Source of the DNA: Conus ventricosus
Taxonomy: Eukaryota > Mollusca > Gastropoda > Neogastropoda > Conidae
Direction of reading: 5' to 3'
NCBI GenBank assembly: GCA_018398815.1
Contig: CM031614.1
Coordinates: 57,577,995 to 57,641,994, forward strand
DNA length: 64,000 nucleotides
Shown: positions 1-11,669 of the stretch, one piece after another
How positions within the stretch are numbered: position 1 is the first letter of the stretch
Layout: every line of letters begins with the position of its first letter
The notes under the pieces: model-generated
Told to the model about the DNA's origin: nothing
The model's input: the letters and a program-made list of their open reading frames with translations, nothing else
The model's database searches: none
Position numbers and translations under genes: made by a program

Positions 1-69
1 ACTGTTCCATTTTTTTATGGCGCAGAAGACCGTTGGATCGGTAGATATGAACTTTTGTTTATTTCTGAG
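1..69. other. Left flank of the 16.5-kb LTR element (copy A of the duplicated segment)
   Basis: This short stretch matches 35,905-35,971. It joins directly to the sequence resuming at 16,530, so it belongs to the same pre-insertion locus. It ends with CTGAG (65-69), one half of the target-site duplication of the LTR element that begins at 70. Confidence 0.85.
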
Positions 70-1671
70 TGTAATGGAGTCGGCCGAATGTTCTCGAGGC
101 ATTTAGCAAATTCCGGGTAGTTGCTGTTGTGAGAGCACGTTCCTTGGGTTTCAAAGTGTTGCGAATTCAGCCTCACAAGGGGGGGATACCCCGAGGTCGT
201 TACTGAAGGGGGAGAGTGCTGGGGAAGTGTTTCGCATGTCGAGGATATTAACAAGAACATGTGACTGCCGGTCCTGGGTAGGAGAAGGTGTCCACTTTGA
301 GCATGGCTATTCACTGGGCTTCCGTGGCCTGAAGGGAGGGCGATCGTGTCAGGTGACGTAACGGGTAGGTGACGAGTGCAGCAGAGTAAGCGACATTCAG
401 TCATTCCTTGGTCTGAGGAATGAATGGAAGGCTGCGGCCTATCGAGTGCTTTGCGCCTTGTTGTCTATAGAGGTAGTAAATACTTGAAGCATCAGTCGTG
501 GCTGGGAGAGAGGCCCAGGCTTTTGTTCAATGGGTAGCTTCGGGGAATCGAACATGAGTTTGAAAAGGAGGTTATGCATTAACCACTGGGTGCCCAAGTT
601 CTTTGTTGGCGCTAGCAGCTGTGGTGTGTGTGTGTATGTATAGGTGACTAATGATTCCATTTGGGGGAATAAAAATAACTTAGGGATTGATTGGTACAAA
701 TCGTGTGATGTGTGTGTGCCGGTGATTCCATTGGTTGAGCCAGTTAAACTCGGGTTCTCTCTTTCTTTGAGACGAATATAAGGTGCTTGGAAAAAACCCG
801 GAAGTGGTTGTGCCTCACTTATGGGAAGTGAACTCGCCCGTCTTGCTGAGGGTCAAGGAAAATACAGCGTTTAAGCAGAGGTTAAACTGTCGCCTCGTTG
901 TCTCCTGGGTGGGGACGTATGACAGTGGAGGTTGCTGTAGCCCCGGAGCCGACGACGAGAAGAATTGTCTCCCGTTGTGGACGGTCGACAGCAAGGACGT
1001 GTAACCTGTTGGGGGGCCTAGACGGGACGCCAGACAACGGTGGGGTTATGCAGCCAGAGAAGACCTTGGGAGAGGCCGACAGAGCCCTTTCAGAGGAGAG
1101 GGCGAAAGTACGGTGGAGTCCGGGAGACTCAAGTGTGAGGTGCGACTCAAGCTACGTTGCAGTGTCCCCCAACTGGGATTTGGCCAACGGGAGGACACAA
1201 CAGTGGGGAGCTTCATCTCGTAGTCCGCACAGTGGGATGAAAGAAAAACTGACGGTCCACCAAGGAATGCTGGGCAAGTTATGGACTTTATTTTGCTCTT
1301 AGTTATAAGTGTGCAAACAGAATAATGAACATTGTCTTTCCTGTTAAGTAAGAAACAACTGAAAGAACAGGGGTAAAAGCGATTTATGAAATTGTCTGTA
1401 TGCCTTTTCCATTGTTGTATATACAGATAGTGTGTTGGTAGTGACGGGTGGGCTCGAGTCAAGTTGAAATAAAAGTTGATTATTTTTCTATGAAATGTTT
1501 TATGGTTTCCCGCACCTTTGTGCGGGCCCGATTGAGTGACAGAGTGCGTGAGCCTTGCGAGACGCATTGTGGTTGTGAAAGCGTAAATACTTCTGTCCTA
1601 TAAACCCCTCTGCATCCCTGAATATAAAATCATATTTTAATAACGAGGGGGACGTCGGAGAACCCGTCACA
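70..1671 (+). repeat. 5' LTR of the 16.5-kb element
   Basis: It begins TG and ends CA and matches 14,918-16,529 along its length. Differences between the two LTRs are largely one- or two-base indels, often in homopolymers. It should contain the promoter and polyadenylation signals; ATAAAA-like sequence lies near 1,466. Open frames inside it are short and look like chance. Confidence 0.88.
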
Positions 1672-1674
1672 AAT

Positions 1675-1692
1675 TGGGACTGTCGTCCGGGA
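1675..1692 (+). promoter_or_regulatory. Candidate tRNA primer-binding site
   Basis: TGGGACTGTCGTCCGGGA lies three bases after the left LTR and starts with the TGG expected to pair with a tRNA CCA tail. It fixes the orientation of the element. The matching tRNA is not identified. Confidence 0.65.
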
Positions 1693-1922
1693 TAGACACA
1701 ACTACCATAAGTGATTTTGATTCTGGGTTTTGGTCAATTGCAAGGGATTTGAAATTGCATAATGGTGGAAACCTAGATTTTTTTTTCTTGCCTGGAAAGA
1801 ACGTTTAGTCATGTGTTGATTGTTTGATTTTTTTTTTCATGACTGGGCCTTGTATTTGAACTTGCCTTGATTTGGTTTGCTGTTGAGGTTTATTGTGTGT
1901 AGCACAACTATTTGATCGCTTT

Positions 1923-3177
1923 TGACACACCGTCACTCCTGCATACCCGCAACATGACGGCATTTACTTCCCATACGCACACGCAATCTTCCAATCACCA
2001 AAAGAGCACTACCGAATGGTATTCTTTCTCCCCCTCCTCCTTCAGGAAAACCTTTACGAATAATCACAACCACAACTTGTAAACAGATTTTACACAATAT
2101 CTCTCTCCACACTTGTAGAGACAAATAAATCTGCACACAAGTATCTCTCCTCACACCGAGAGACAAATAAATCGCTGCACACATGTATCTCTCCTCACAC
2201 CGAGAGACAAATCATCTTCACCCCAGTATCTCTCTTTACACTGAGAGAAAAATAGTCATCACACATGTATCTCGCTTTATACACTGAAGATAAAACCGTC
2301 TAGTTTCGCTTCTATAAAGCCCATGGCCGTCACATTCCTTAACACCAAAATTCCGGACCAAGAAATACAGAACTCCCGTAATCACTGAGGACCTGCCTGC
2401 CTCAAGTAAAAGCTTCCCTTGCTTTCCCTCCTTCCCTGTCCTCTCTGAACTATATACTGCCCCCGTCGAACTCTCTCCGTCCTGGAGATACGAGTCTCGA
2501 CTTCTCTTCCGCGACTTCTTCCTGTCTCTGCAAACGGCGAGCTTCAACGTCCTCGCCCTGAGTTGGTTACTGGCTGGGGCTGAACTACCGGTGTAACTCC
2601 CCCACACCATGGCCATCTTCAACCACCTCACGGTGAAAGGTGAGGTGAAGGGCGAAGGGTAAAGGTGAAGGGTGGATGGTGAAGGTGAAGGCTGAAACAA
2701 CGAATAAGGGTTCGTGCCTAAGTAACCGCTCTACATTCAACATAATGAATCTTTCTCACTTCTTAAGTTTTCCCCCCTTAGCTTTCCCCAACTATCTATC
2801 GCTCACTCTGGTAATGACTGGTCCAGCAAAGAGGACCCACCGTCCAGACAGGCTCGAAGTCTCTAGCCATCTGCTGGGTTAAAACTGACTCTTTCCTCCC
2901 TACTCCTAGTGAGTGCATACTCCAAGTGTTCAAAAACACATACAGCAGCACCTTACCTTACCCAGCCCTGTTAAACTATCACTCGTGGCACTTTCACCCA
3001 ATGACCACATTCGTTTTCTTGAATGAGTTCAACTCCCAAATATTTTTGGGACGCCCGCTACATAGTCCAAGCATAGGAATATTCTTCCTTAATTGTGGCA
3101 CGGGAAATGATTCATATCACTAACTTCATTGATGGTGCGGCACATGCCTTAGTGTGAGGCTACGCTCACATGACACA
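1923..3177 (-). repeat. 3' LTR of the nested Gypsy
   Basis: It matches 10,335-11,585. Read on the minus strand it begins TGTGTCATG and ends GTGTGTCA. It carries a short tandem array (about 2,090-2,280) of a unit containing GTATCTCTC and GAGAGACAAAT, and a GGTGAAGG-rich simple repeat near 2,630-2,695. Both also occur in the other LTR with length differences. Confidence 0.8.
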
Positions 3178-3955
3178 CCAACCCAGCCCCATCCGGGATA
3201 AAAAATTTTCGCTCCAGAAAATTTGTTTTTGAAATGGGAGATACAACTTCACTTAAAAAACAATCTTCACAGAATCTCAAAATGTGTAACCATCCACTAT
3301 GATTCACCAAATTAATAAATCAACGTAAGATCAAATCACCCTGATCCACCATAAATAGGCATGTTCAAACTTCAATCTTCTAAAAAAAACATTCATAATT
3401 GATCACCATATTCCACAAGATACATATCACAAATTTACATGGATAAAACAATAGGGATATCACAATTCAAAGCACAAATTGTGTTCATACATAAGATGTG
3501 AAGCACACATTATCCCTTGATTCTTGTCTCACATCATAGTTTTTCAAAACCCTCATGAAAATGAGAAATTTCCAATGTATATGTTCTCAATAGACATGTA
3601 AACAAAATAGACATAGTTTAAACATAGTTTCTTTTTTCCCACTTATTAGCATTATTAACCACAGTCCCATGAAAAGTCACCTGCTTTCCATTGTAGACAG
3701 GACAAATGAAAACAATTGGTTTGTCTCATTGCACAATCAAAACATGTAAATAAAAAATTTAAAGAGGTTATTTGCTCATCACACATACTTAAAGATTCAT
3801 CTTCACAACAAATTAGACACTAAAAGGGTACTTGATTTTTCCATTGTTTACCAAAGAATAAATAGGAATTTACATCACCATCAAGTAGTTGTTTGCTTGT
3901 AAAACATAAGTCACTTTCACTAAACAAATTATCATAATACCACTTGATTTAGGAT
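3178..3955 (-). other. 3' untranslated region of the nested Gypsy with polypurine tract
   Basis: On the minus strand GGATGGGGCTGGGTTGG lies directly against the LTR start and is the likely plus-strand primer. The rest is AT-rich and has no credible coding frame. Confidence 0.55.
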
Positions 3956-5660
3956 CGTCATTAGCATACAAATGCACCGGCAAAAGTGATCACACCGAAT
4001 CATTAAGAAAGACATAAACAGGAATATCCTTTCCCTTGAAGACAGTTTACATTTGTCCACATGAATTTCACGCACGGACAACAAATGCTGCCATGACATT
4101 TTTGTGTGCCAGGCACCTGGTTCAACAGTAAACTGGAATTCCTGCAATGCCAAAGAACCATCTTAAAACCTGCGTTCTTAGTCTTTGACGATTTCAAGAA
4201 ACGTCCAGTGGCCTAGGGTCATCTGTAACGAAAACTTTTCTTCCAGTCCAGAACCTGCGAACTGCTTTCTCACATGCCAACAATAGCCAAGCACTCTTCT
4301 CTCAAAGTGGATATTTCTCCTGTGTCTTTGAGAACTTCTTACTGCGTATTCACTGGATGTAACAAAGCACTTTTTTTCCGTGCAACAGAACCGCTGCCCA
4401 TTCCTAGAACTGGCATCAGTTCTTATAATAAAGTCCTTCTGAGAGGGAGTACAATAGAACAGAAATGAGTTGAGGGTGTTCTGAACACACTCCAAAGCCT
4501 TCTGGCACGCATCAGACCACGACAATACTTTGTTCTCGTCCCTTTCGTCAGTTCAAGTCCAAAGGGCCGTCAGGGACGCAAAGTGGGGTACATATCGTGC
4601 TATAGTAAGACAACAATCCGAGAGTGGACCTGATTCTGGTTTACTTTGTAAGTGGTTTGTGTAAGGATAAAATCTTTTTCCACTTCTTTCCCTCTGCATC
4701 ATTTTTTCTTCCTTTTCCCACGAAATAGTGTGACCCAAAAACTCGAGAGTGTTTGAAAACCGCACATTTTTATGGTCGTCATCAAACGCAAAACTCTGAG
4801 TTCGTGCAAAAAAACAGATCGTAAGTTAGAAAGGAGGTCACTCTGACTTTGCAGCCAACAAAATGGTCATCAAAAAAAACTGACTGCACCACATTCAGAG
4901 TTCAGGGCTCGCATCATTCTGGCAAAAGAACTGGCATATGCACACCAATGGCTTTTCGTCCGACTGGAAAAGACCAAAAGTGTTTGAACACGCTGTCTTT
5001 TCCTTGTCACTGCAGCCATTGGATCTGCCTAGTACCCTTAGTCCAAGTCTCCTTCACAAAATACTTTCCTTCCGAGAGCAGACCTCAGAAGATCTTCAAT
5101 GTCGGGGATAGCTCGCATCGAACACAGTGATCTTAAGTTACTTTTCCTGGAATCGATGCAGAAACGCACTATCCATCAGGTTTGTCCACCAATACACTGG
5201 GGAGTCTGTACGGAGATGTAGAAGGTTCTATACCTTTAAATTCAGCATTACATTGAATTTCACTCTCAAACCACCTCTTTTTTTTGCAATGGAGTGTGTA
5301 TGGTCTGGTCGCAACTGTATTTCAGAAGGTACTGAATACGATTGGGTTCAATACCATAACTGTACCTGGGGTATCTGTCAACACATCCTACAGTCTTTTC
5401 AAAATTTCTTTGAGCAGTTCTGTTTACTTGAAGAGACAAATCATTCGACAAAATCACATCGTCATAGTTTCACCTTTGATAGACAGAATAGGAAGGGTAC
5501 AACATCATCTGCACTGGTAGATGTTAACATTCCTACATTTGCGTTTTCATAACCATTGATCGTCCCCTGTACGTTACATTGGGTACAAAATTCATCACTG
5601 ATAATGTCTGTCATCTTGACAACAGTGTCTGACACAGGACATATCGCACTCAACCGACGG
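3956..5660 (-). pseudogene. Broken Gypsy reverse transcriptase and RNase H
   Basis: Reading down the minus strand, fragments of a Gypsy RT appear: the linker before the RT (about 5,460-5,270), a strand with CIDSRKV (near 5,120), the motif EFLGHTIS (near 4,730), then RNase H with IIRTDASS (near 4,430) and a tail ending in a PGAWHT motif (near 4,100). I could not find an intact Y-x-D-D catalytic motif. Many frame changes and stops make it non-functional as assembled. It follows the integrase rather than preceding it, and the reading direction ends at the polypurine tract and LTR. Confidence 0.75.
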
Positions 5661-5749
5661 ATTGATGCAACATTTGTACGTTCAACTTACTCTTCAACAT
5701 GTTCACATGAAATACCTTCTCAGTGTTTTGCCATTCTGATCTTATAATT

Positions 5750-6700
5750 TACTACTTCAGAAAAGTTTTCACCACCTGAAAAGACCCTTCCACATAACCG
5801 AAGCTTGTTATGTCAGCAGTAGTAGCACAAGGACTTTTTATCCCCAACTCTGAAGGAACTGCCTTTGCTTTTCGTCTGCAAAGACCTTGTACACATCCGT
5901 TTTTCCTATCAGCTGACGTTGAGCAAGCTCACAGCATCCATCAAACGATTATGCAGTTCTATAAACGTATTGGTAAACATTTTTACTGTCAGGTAAGTGC
6001 CGTCCCTTTTCCCGTCCATTGTGTCATCAATAGATCCAAAAGGTCCCCTTGTGAGTGTCAAAAAAGAAGCCTCAAATGGTGAGAATCCAGCGTTTCGTTC
6101 GGCATTTCCCATGTATGCAAAAAGCAAAGCCGGTATGAAACATCCCATTCCGGGGGCTCTTTGCCTTGCAACCTTTCTTCAACCATGGATTTTAAAACGT
6201 TCCTTGAAACGTTCCAACAAACAGCCATTCGATTGGGGATGATATGGCGGTGGTTGAAATTGGAAGAGATTGGACAACAGTCTGTAAATTTCTCTCATGA
6301 ATCAGAAATGAATGCGTTTCCCACAATCCGAGAGAATTTCGGCTGGAGAAGACCCACTGCATGGAAAAAATTTGCAAGTAAGGCTTTCAGCGACAGATAC
6401 TGTATCAATTTTCTCATGGAATCGCTTCTGGTTACCTTGTTGCTATGGGGGGTACCCCACCAAAGGCAAGATATAGCGATATCCCGAAAAGACAGTGGAC
6501 GGTCCAACAAGATCAATAGCTACCTCCCGAAATGGAACGGAAAATGAGAGTTCATTTTGTGCAAAGGTGCACATGGGACGCGACCCTTTCTGAGATGTCT
6601 TTTGGCAGATGTCACATACGCAGTATATCGTAACTCCCCTTTGACACGCCGCCAATAAAAAGATCAAGAACTCTCTTAATGTTCTTTTGATTCCGCAGTG
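5750..6700 (-). pseudogene. Broken Gypsy integrase
   Basis: The zinc-binding end shows VCDICQKTSQKGSR (near 6,600), followed by the core start VAIDLVGPS and GYRYILPLV (6,530-6,450). In another frame come EILSDCGK and a PPYHPQSNG stretch (6,320-6,220), and then the C-terminal part with GFSPFEASF (near 6,085). Catalytic D, D and the region of the E are recognisable, but frames change at least three times. It inserts element cDNA into the genome. Here it lies between protease and RT, the reverse of most Gypsy elements. Confidence 0.8.
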
Positions 6701-6991
6701 ACCAGGCCGAACAATGCATCAGCGCCGTGTGCCAGCACTGTTTCTCTAAGTGTGTTGGAACCACAACTTTGTCTGTTGTCCTATCCAGTACACACCTGTA
6801 GAAATGTCAGAGTCCAGTATGTATGTTGGTTTGTCCGGTGGTACTAGTGACGTCTGTCTAGCAGCAGAAAGTATTGTCCGTCAGCGTCCTCGTCTTTTCA
6901 CTCTGCAGTTCCTTTAAATCAACTGGGATAATCTGGAGTTCATCCAGTTTTGAGACTTTTATCGGCTTTGTAGCCTTTCCCTTGCTCTACG

Positions 6992-7321
6992 CTACGACTT
7001 TGAATCTAGTAACTCACAAGACAAGGAACAAACGATCCGCCACACCACCAATGTACTGTACGACACCTGCAAATTGCCCAAGATCAAGTCGCAGAAACTG
7101 GTATCAATAACACAGGCGGTAAGAAACCGGAGTATACGGTGTATCGACTGAAATTTTTTCGCCAGCGGTAAACGTTCCAATCTGCCTCCAAACGACCTAA
7201 CTTTTGACAGTGATGAATACTGTCTTGAAGCACAAAGACTTCCGTACACCACAGTATGCACCCAGTGTCCCTCGCAAAAAACCGAGCCTGCAAACCATTG
7301 ATGGCTTCCGTTTTCTAACAC
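6992..7321 (-). pseudogene. Broken retroviral-type aspartic protease of the nested Gypsy
   Basis: A RDTGC motif (near 7,270, with the D-T-G catalytic triplet) and a CDLILGN motif (near 7,075) bracket about 70 residues. The better-kept relative at 26.5-26.9 kb has LRDTGC and DVIIGN with the same spacing. The frame is disrupted between the motifs. The enzyme would mature Gag-Pol. It sits between gag and integrase. Confidence 0.65.
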
Positions 7322-7399
7322 CTAGTCCATTCAACAGATATCTGGTGCCAAAAACAAGCCTTCATCACAATCAGTGGAGACTAATGCGGGTTTTGAATC

Positions 7400-8740
7400 A
7401 TTTTTTTGAAAGGCAATTTTTCCTCAAATGGAACTTGCAATCACAAAAGAACAGCGGCCATTGGTCGATCGGCAGCCGCTGATTTTGTTGAACTTTCTGT
7501 TCATCCACGAACTGCCCAAAAGGTCTACGTGGTGGTCTTGTCCACGACCTCGAACGTTTGCTGAGGAGTAACCGTCTTTCCGGCGTGAAGTACTGGTATT
7601 GGCCGAAAGTCACTCGAAACCGCGGAAAGGATCCCCTGTCCGTTCCTATGATAGGTAATCCTGGAGACCCGTCAAAATGACCCACGAGTTCCTTTCCTGT
7701 AACTCCCCTGCCTGATGGGATAGTACAGGACCATGAGACTCAAAGACGGAAAATTCTCCCTTTCCGAGCCCCACGCCCCTTTATCTGGGGGAGCCGACAC
7801 AATACTGATCACCATCTGACACATTTCCTCCAACGTTTTTCAAAGTGCCTTTCTTTAAGGAAAAGTGGCCAGATCTTTGCTCACGCTCGAGGAAAAGTTG
7901 CTCTCTAAGAAGAGAATCTCGCAGTGAGTAAAAGTTTTGTTCGTTTTGAGGGACAAATGCGAGATCCATCGATCCAAACATTGACTCATACGATCAGAAA
8001 CAGGGAAACGAGTCTCCTTTTCAGGGCGCACAGAAGGAAACGTTCTGAAAACGTTCAGCAGAACATTGATAATTTCTTGAGAGTTTCTTCTTTCAACGGA
8101 GCCCCAAGTGAAATTTGTTTTACGCTGCAAGTGAGTGGGACAGGGTCAATAGCGCTACACGTAACAACGTCGCAATATACAATTCCACTTGTCTTTGGCC
8201 AACCAAAGACGTTGCGTGACTTTTCAAATCGAATAGAAACTATCAAGTTCATCCGGTTTTTTTTTTTCCTCAAAAGGCGGCAACCTTTGGAATATATGCG
8301 CCGCTGTTGGTGGAGGCATGGCTGCGGAACCGACTGGTGGAACTGGTGGAGGGGTCGCTTGGAGCCTGTATTCTTTTAAGTTCAGCACATCGCTATTTTC
8401 TAACTGTCTCAACGTAAATTGACTTCTTCACATCAGCTATCCCCTATGTAATTTTTTTTCTTGCAATTCAGCTTCCCTCTGTAGGCTATTTTCTTTGCAG
8501 CTTCCGCTGTATCTTTTTCTCATTTCAGATTCCCTCTGTGAATCTTTTTTCTTCATATTGAACTTCCCTCTGTATTTGGTTTCTCATGTTTTTCAGATTC
8601 CCTCTGTAATCTTTTTTCTTCGATATCTAGTTCCTTAGATGTTCTTCACTTGCTAGTTGCCTTTATATCTTCTCGTCTCCCCTTAGCCGGTCTGCCGATC
8701 TATGCATTGTTGCAACATAGTGTAAGTTTTCTCCAATCAA
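7400..8740 (-). pseudogene. Broken Gypsy gag with repetitive coiled-coil N-terminus
   Basis: Recognisable pieces are RLPPFEEKKKPDELDSF (near 8,270) and VFGWPKT (near 8,205). They correspond to RLPAFLDGKDNLDSYLERF and MRWPKEQWA in the Gypsy gag at 43.9 kb. Downstream the protein continues in other frames (RWISHLSLKTNKTF near 7,970). Upstream, 8,420-8,640 is a tandem array whose plus strand repeats TTCCCTCTGT; on the minus strand it encodes Glu/Lys/Arg-rich helix, a coiled coil. No CCHC zinc knuckle could be confirmed. The start codon is not established. Confidence 0.65.
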
Positions 8741-10334
8741 TGCCCTAGCGTTCCGCTGGTGAACATATTTAAATCAAATCATCCTAATGAACCGTCGATA
8801 AAACACCAAACCAATCTCAAAGTATGAATAAAATAAGCGAATATGATGATATTATGGGGTCACAAAACCGTAATTATAGTAGATACAAAATACAGAATTC
8901 ATTCCGGTGAAACAAAAAAACCGCTTACTAAAACAGGGTAGATATGAAATCCCAGGAGATGTATCTTTCCAAAAATAATTTGCAACTGTGTATCAATTTG
9001 GAATTTATAAAACAAATGAAAGGTTTAATACAAAACTGTTTTTCCCTAAGAAAAGAAAAAAAAAATAAACACATAAAGTTATCTGAAAATAAATTCTTTA
9101 TAAAGTTTTAGTTCTCTCAAAAGTTCTTGTTGTCAGTACGTTCTTTTTCCCCCCCCTTTCTTGTAATTTCAAATGAAGTTTACAAAACATATGTATCGCC
9201 TTATACAGAAAATGATTTAAACTACAAAACAAATGGAATCACAAACAAGGAAAAAAGGAAACACAAACTAGCGAATCCTACCTAAAAGATGAAAAGGTTG
9301 AAAAGAAAACTAGATAGGAGCTTAGCGGAGGAGAAGGTGTAAGAATTTGAAATAAGGGGTAAAAGGAAATGAAAGGATACACAGGACCGGAATGAGTGGA
9401 GCAGAAATCACGAAAAGCACAAAACCCACAGACAGCACCCTAGTGGTCATGTCTCTCCGTGAAACTGGAGACGAAAAATAAATCACTCACAATATACACC
9501 ACCTACATAATAAATACAAAATACTACACAATCATCATATAGGCAACATTCACCCAAACTCAAAGAAAATTCTCTGCACCCACACCCAGAAAAAAATGAC
9601 AAAGATAAGATGTTTATTGGGCAAGCGTAATCAACTTCCACCCACTACACTACTAGCGTGACGGAGGAGAAGTGATCCCCACCCTGAGGGCAAGGGGAAA
9701 AATCAACAGAAACAATAGAAAAGCGAAAGAAATAATATTTATCAGAAGGGAAAGCCTCAGAGTGACTCCCCAAAGCCATGCCCCCGAAACGCAGGAAGAG
9801 GTTGGGGCTATCAGTCCCTGGGAAAGGGACAAAAATACTAATCCTCTAGGGGAAGGACAGCGATTCCTCAACGCACCGGCCCCCTTCGCCCAGTTCGAGC
9901 AAGAGGAGTTGAGGCTATCGGTCCTGAGTGGGCAGGTCAAAAAGAAAATCCTACAAAAAAAAACCCTTAACAAGTAAGCAAAACCAAAAGAAATGTCCAA
10001 CCACCCAACACATATAAAAGTAGAACACATTCCACAAAATGGAAATATTATACACAAAAAGAATTAATGCTTCTCGTTCTTCTTTTTTTTCCTTCCCAAA
10101 CCCTTGAGGCCAAAAGTAGAAATTCCGAGGTTACCAATAGAAACCTTTCCTTTTTTTTTCTTCCTCAAACCTTTTGAGGACAAATAGAAACCGTTTTTTT
10201 TTCTTCCTCAAACCCTTTGATGGAAAAAATATAACTTTTTTTTAAAACCCCAAGGGCACACAAAAAAAAATCGTTCTTTTTTTTTCCTTCCCGGGGAAAC
10301 AAACGGCCAGCTACGCCGTGAACTGGAGTCGGGG
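8741..10334 (-). other. Leader of the nested Gypsy, with a pyrimidine-rich tandem repeat
   Basis: AT-rich DNA without a convincing gene. A 101-codon plus-strand frame at 9,672-9,977 and an overlapping minus frame show no family I recognise. From about 10,060 to 10,300 a unit of roughly 55-60 bp repeats four or five times, with C/T runs such as TTTTTTTTCTTCCTCAAACC. A TGG-type primer-binding site was not located with confidence. Confidence 0.45.
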
Positions 10335-11585
10335 TCACACTGTCACACTGTCACTCCTGCTTACCCCGCAATCATGACAGCATTTACTCCATGAACGCAC
10401 ACGCAATCTCTTCCAACACCCAAAAGGAGCACTAACCGAAGGTTTGTCTTCCCCCCTCTCCGCAGGGAAAACACTTTACTAATCACAACCACAACTTGTA
10501 AACAGATTTTACACCAAGTATCTCTCTCACACTGAAGAGACAAATAAATCTGCACACAAGTATCTCTCCTCACCCAAATACAAATAAATCTGCCCCACAT
10601 GTATCTCGCCTCACAACCGAGAGACAAATCAATTCTCACCCATGTATCTCTCTTTACACTGAGAGAACAATAGTCTTCACACAGGTAATCTCTCTTTACA
10701 CTGAGAATAAAAACATCGAGTCTCCCCCCGGGGCTTTTTGTTTTCTATACAAGCCATGCCTTCACATTCCTTTAACCCAAAATTCCGGACCAGGAGAATA
10801 CATAACTCCCGAATCACGGAGGACTCCTCCTCAATAAAAGCTCTCCCTGCTTTCTCCGTGCCCTGTCTCTCGAGACCAAAGACTGCCCCTCGAACTCTCC
10901 CGTCCTGAGATACGAGTCTCGACTTCGTCTTCCGCGACTTCTTCTGTCCTCTTGGCGAAACGGCGAGCTTCAACGCCCTCTCCCTGGAGTGGTACGGGCG
11001 GGGGGCTGAACTACCGTGTAGCCCCCACCACCATGGCCATCTTCAACCACTCAACGGGGAGAAAGGTGAAGGGTGAAGGGCGAAGGGTAAAGGGTGAAGG
11101 GTGAAGGGTGAAGGGCTGAAACACGAATCTTCGTGGAAGTAACCTGCTTCTCAATGTCAACATATGAAATCTTTTCTCTCTTCTTGTAAGTTTTCCCCCT
11201 TCGCGTTCCCCAACTATCTATCGCTCACCTGGTAATGACTGGTCACAAAGAAGACCACCGCCGGACAGGTTCGAGTCTCTAGGCCATCTGCGGGGTTAAA
11301 ACTGACTCGTCCTCCCGTCTCCTATGAGGTGCATTCTCGTGTTCAAAACACAGACCAGCACCTTACCTTACCACCCTTGTTAAACTATCACTCAGTGGTC
11401 ACTTTCACCCAAGACCACATTCTTTCTTGAATGAGTCATACTCACAATTATTTGGGACGCCCGCGAGCACGAGGTCAACCATATGAAAATATTCGTCCTT
11501 TAATTGTGGCACGGAAATGATTCATATCACTAACTTCATGTGATGGAGCGTCACATGCCTTGAGGGAGGCGACGTCACAGGACAC
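10335..11585 (-). repeat. 5' LTR of the nested Gypsy
   Basis: It matches 1,923-3,177 along its length, including the GTATCTCTC/GAGAGACAAAT array (10,510-10,680) and the GGTGAAGGG simple repeat (about 11,060-11,115). Its left end carries an extra TGTCACAC unit, so the exact border is uncertain by a few bases. Confidence 0.78.
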
Positions 11586-11669
11586 CCTTATTGTACAAAT
11601 GAATTCGGGGGAGATCTCGCTTGTTACTGTGGTTGTAGTAACTAGCGGATCGAGTTAGACAGCTTCAAA

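Larger units (their letters stand above)
1923..11585 (-). mobile_element. Ty3/Gypsy retrotransposon, integrase ahead of RT, nested in the leader of the outer element
   Basis: About 1.25-kb direct repeats (1,923-3,177 and 10,335-11,585) bracket a minus-strand gag-pol. In reading direction the order is coiled-coil/gag (8.7-7.4 kb), protease (7.3-7.0), integrase (6.7-5.75), RT (5.66-4.55) and RNase H (4.5-4.0). Integrase before RT is the Copia-like order known from the Gmr1 clade of Gypsy. Every domain is broken by frameshifts and stops. A purine-rich tract abuts the 3' LTR. The gag and protease resemble those of the Gypsy copies at 23-28 and 39-44 kb but are a distinct, diverged family. No clear target duplication was found. 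Confidence 0.82.

Noticed and set aside
783..1302. Overlapping plus-strand frames inside the 5' LTR
   Set aside because: The 3' LTR does not keep the frames and no family signature is present.
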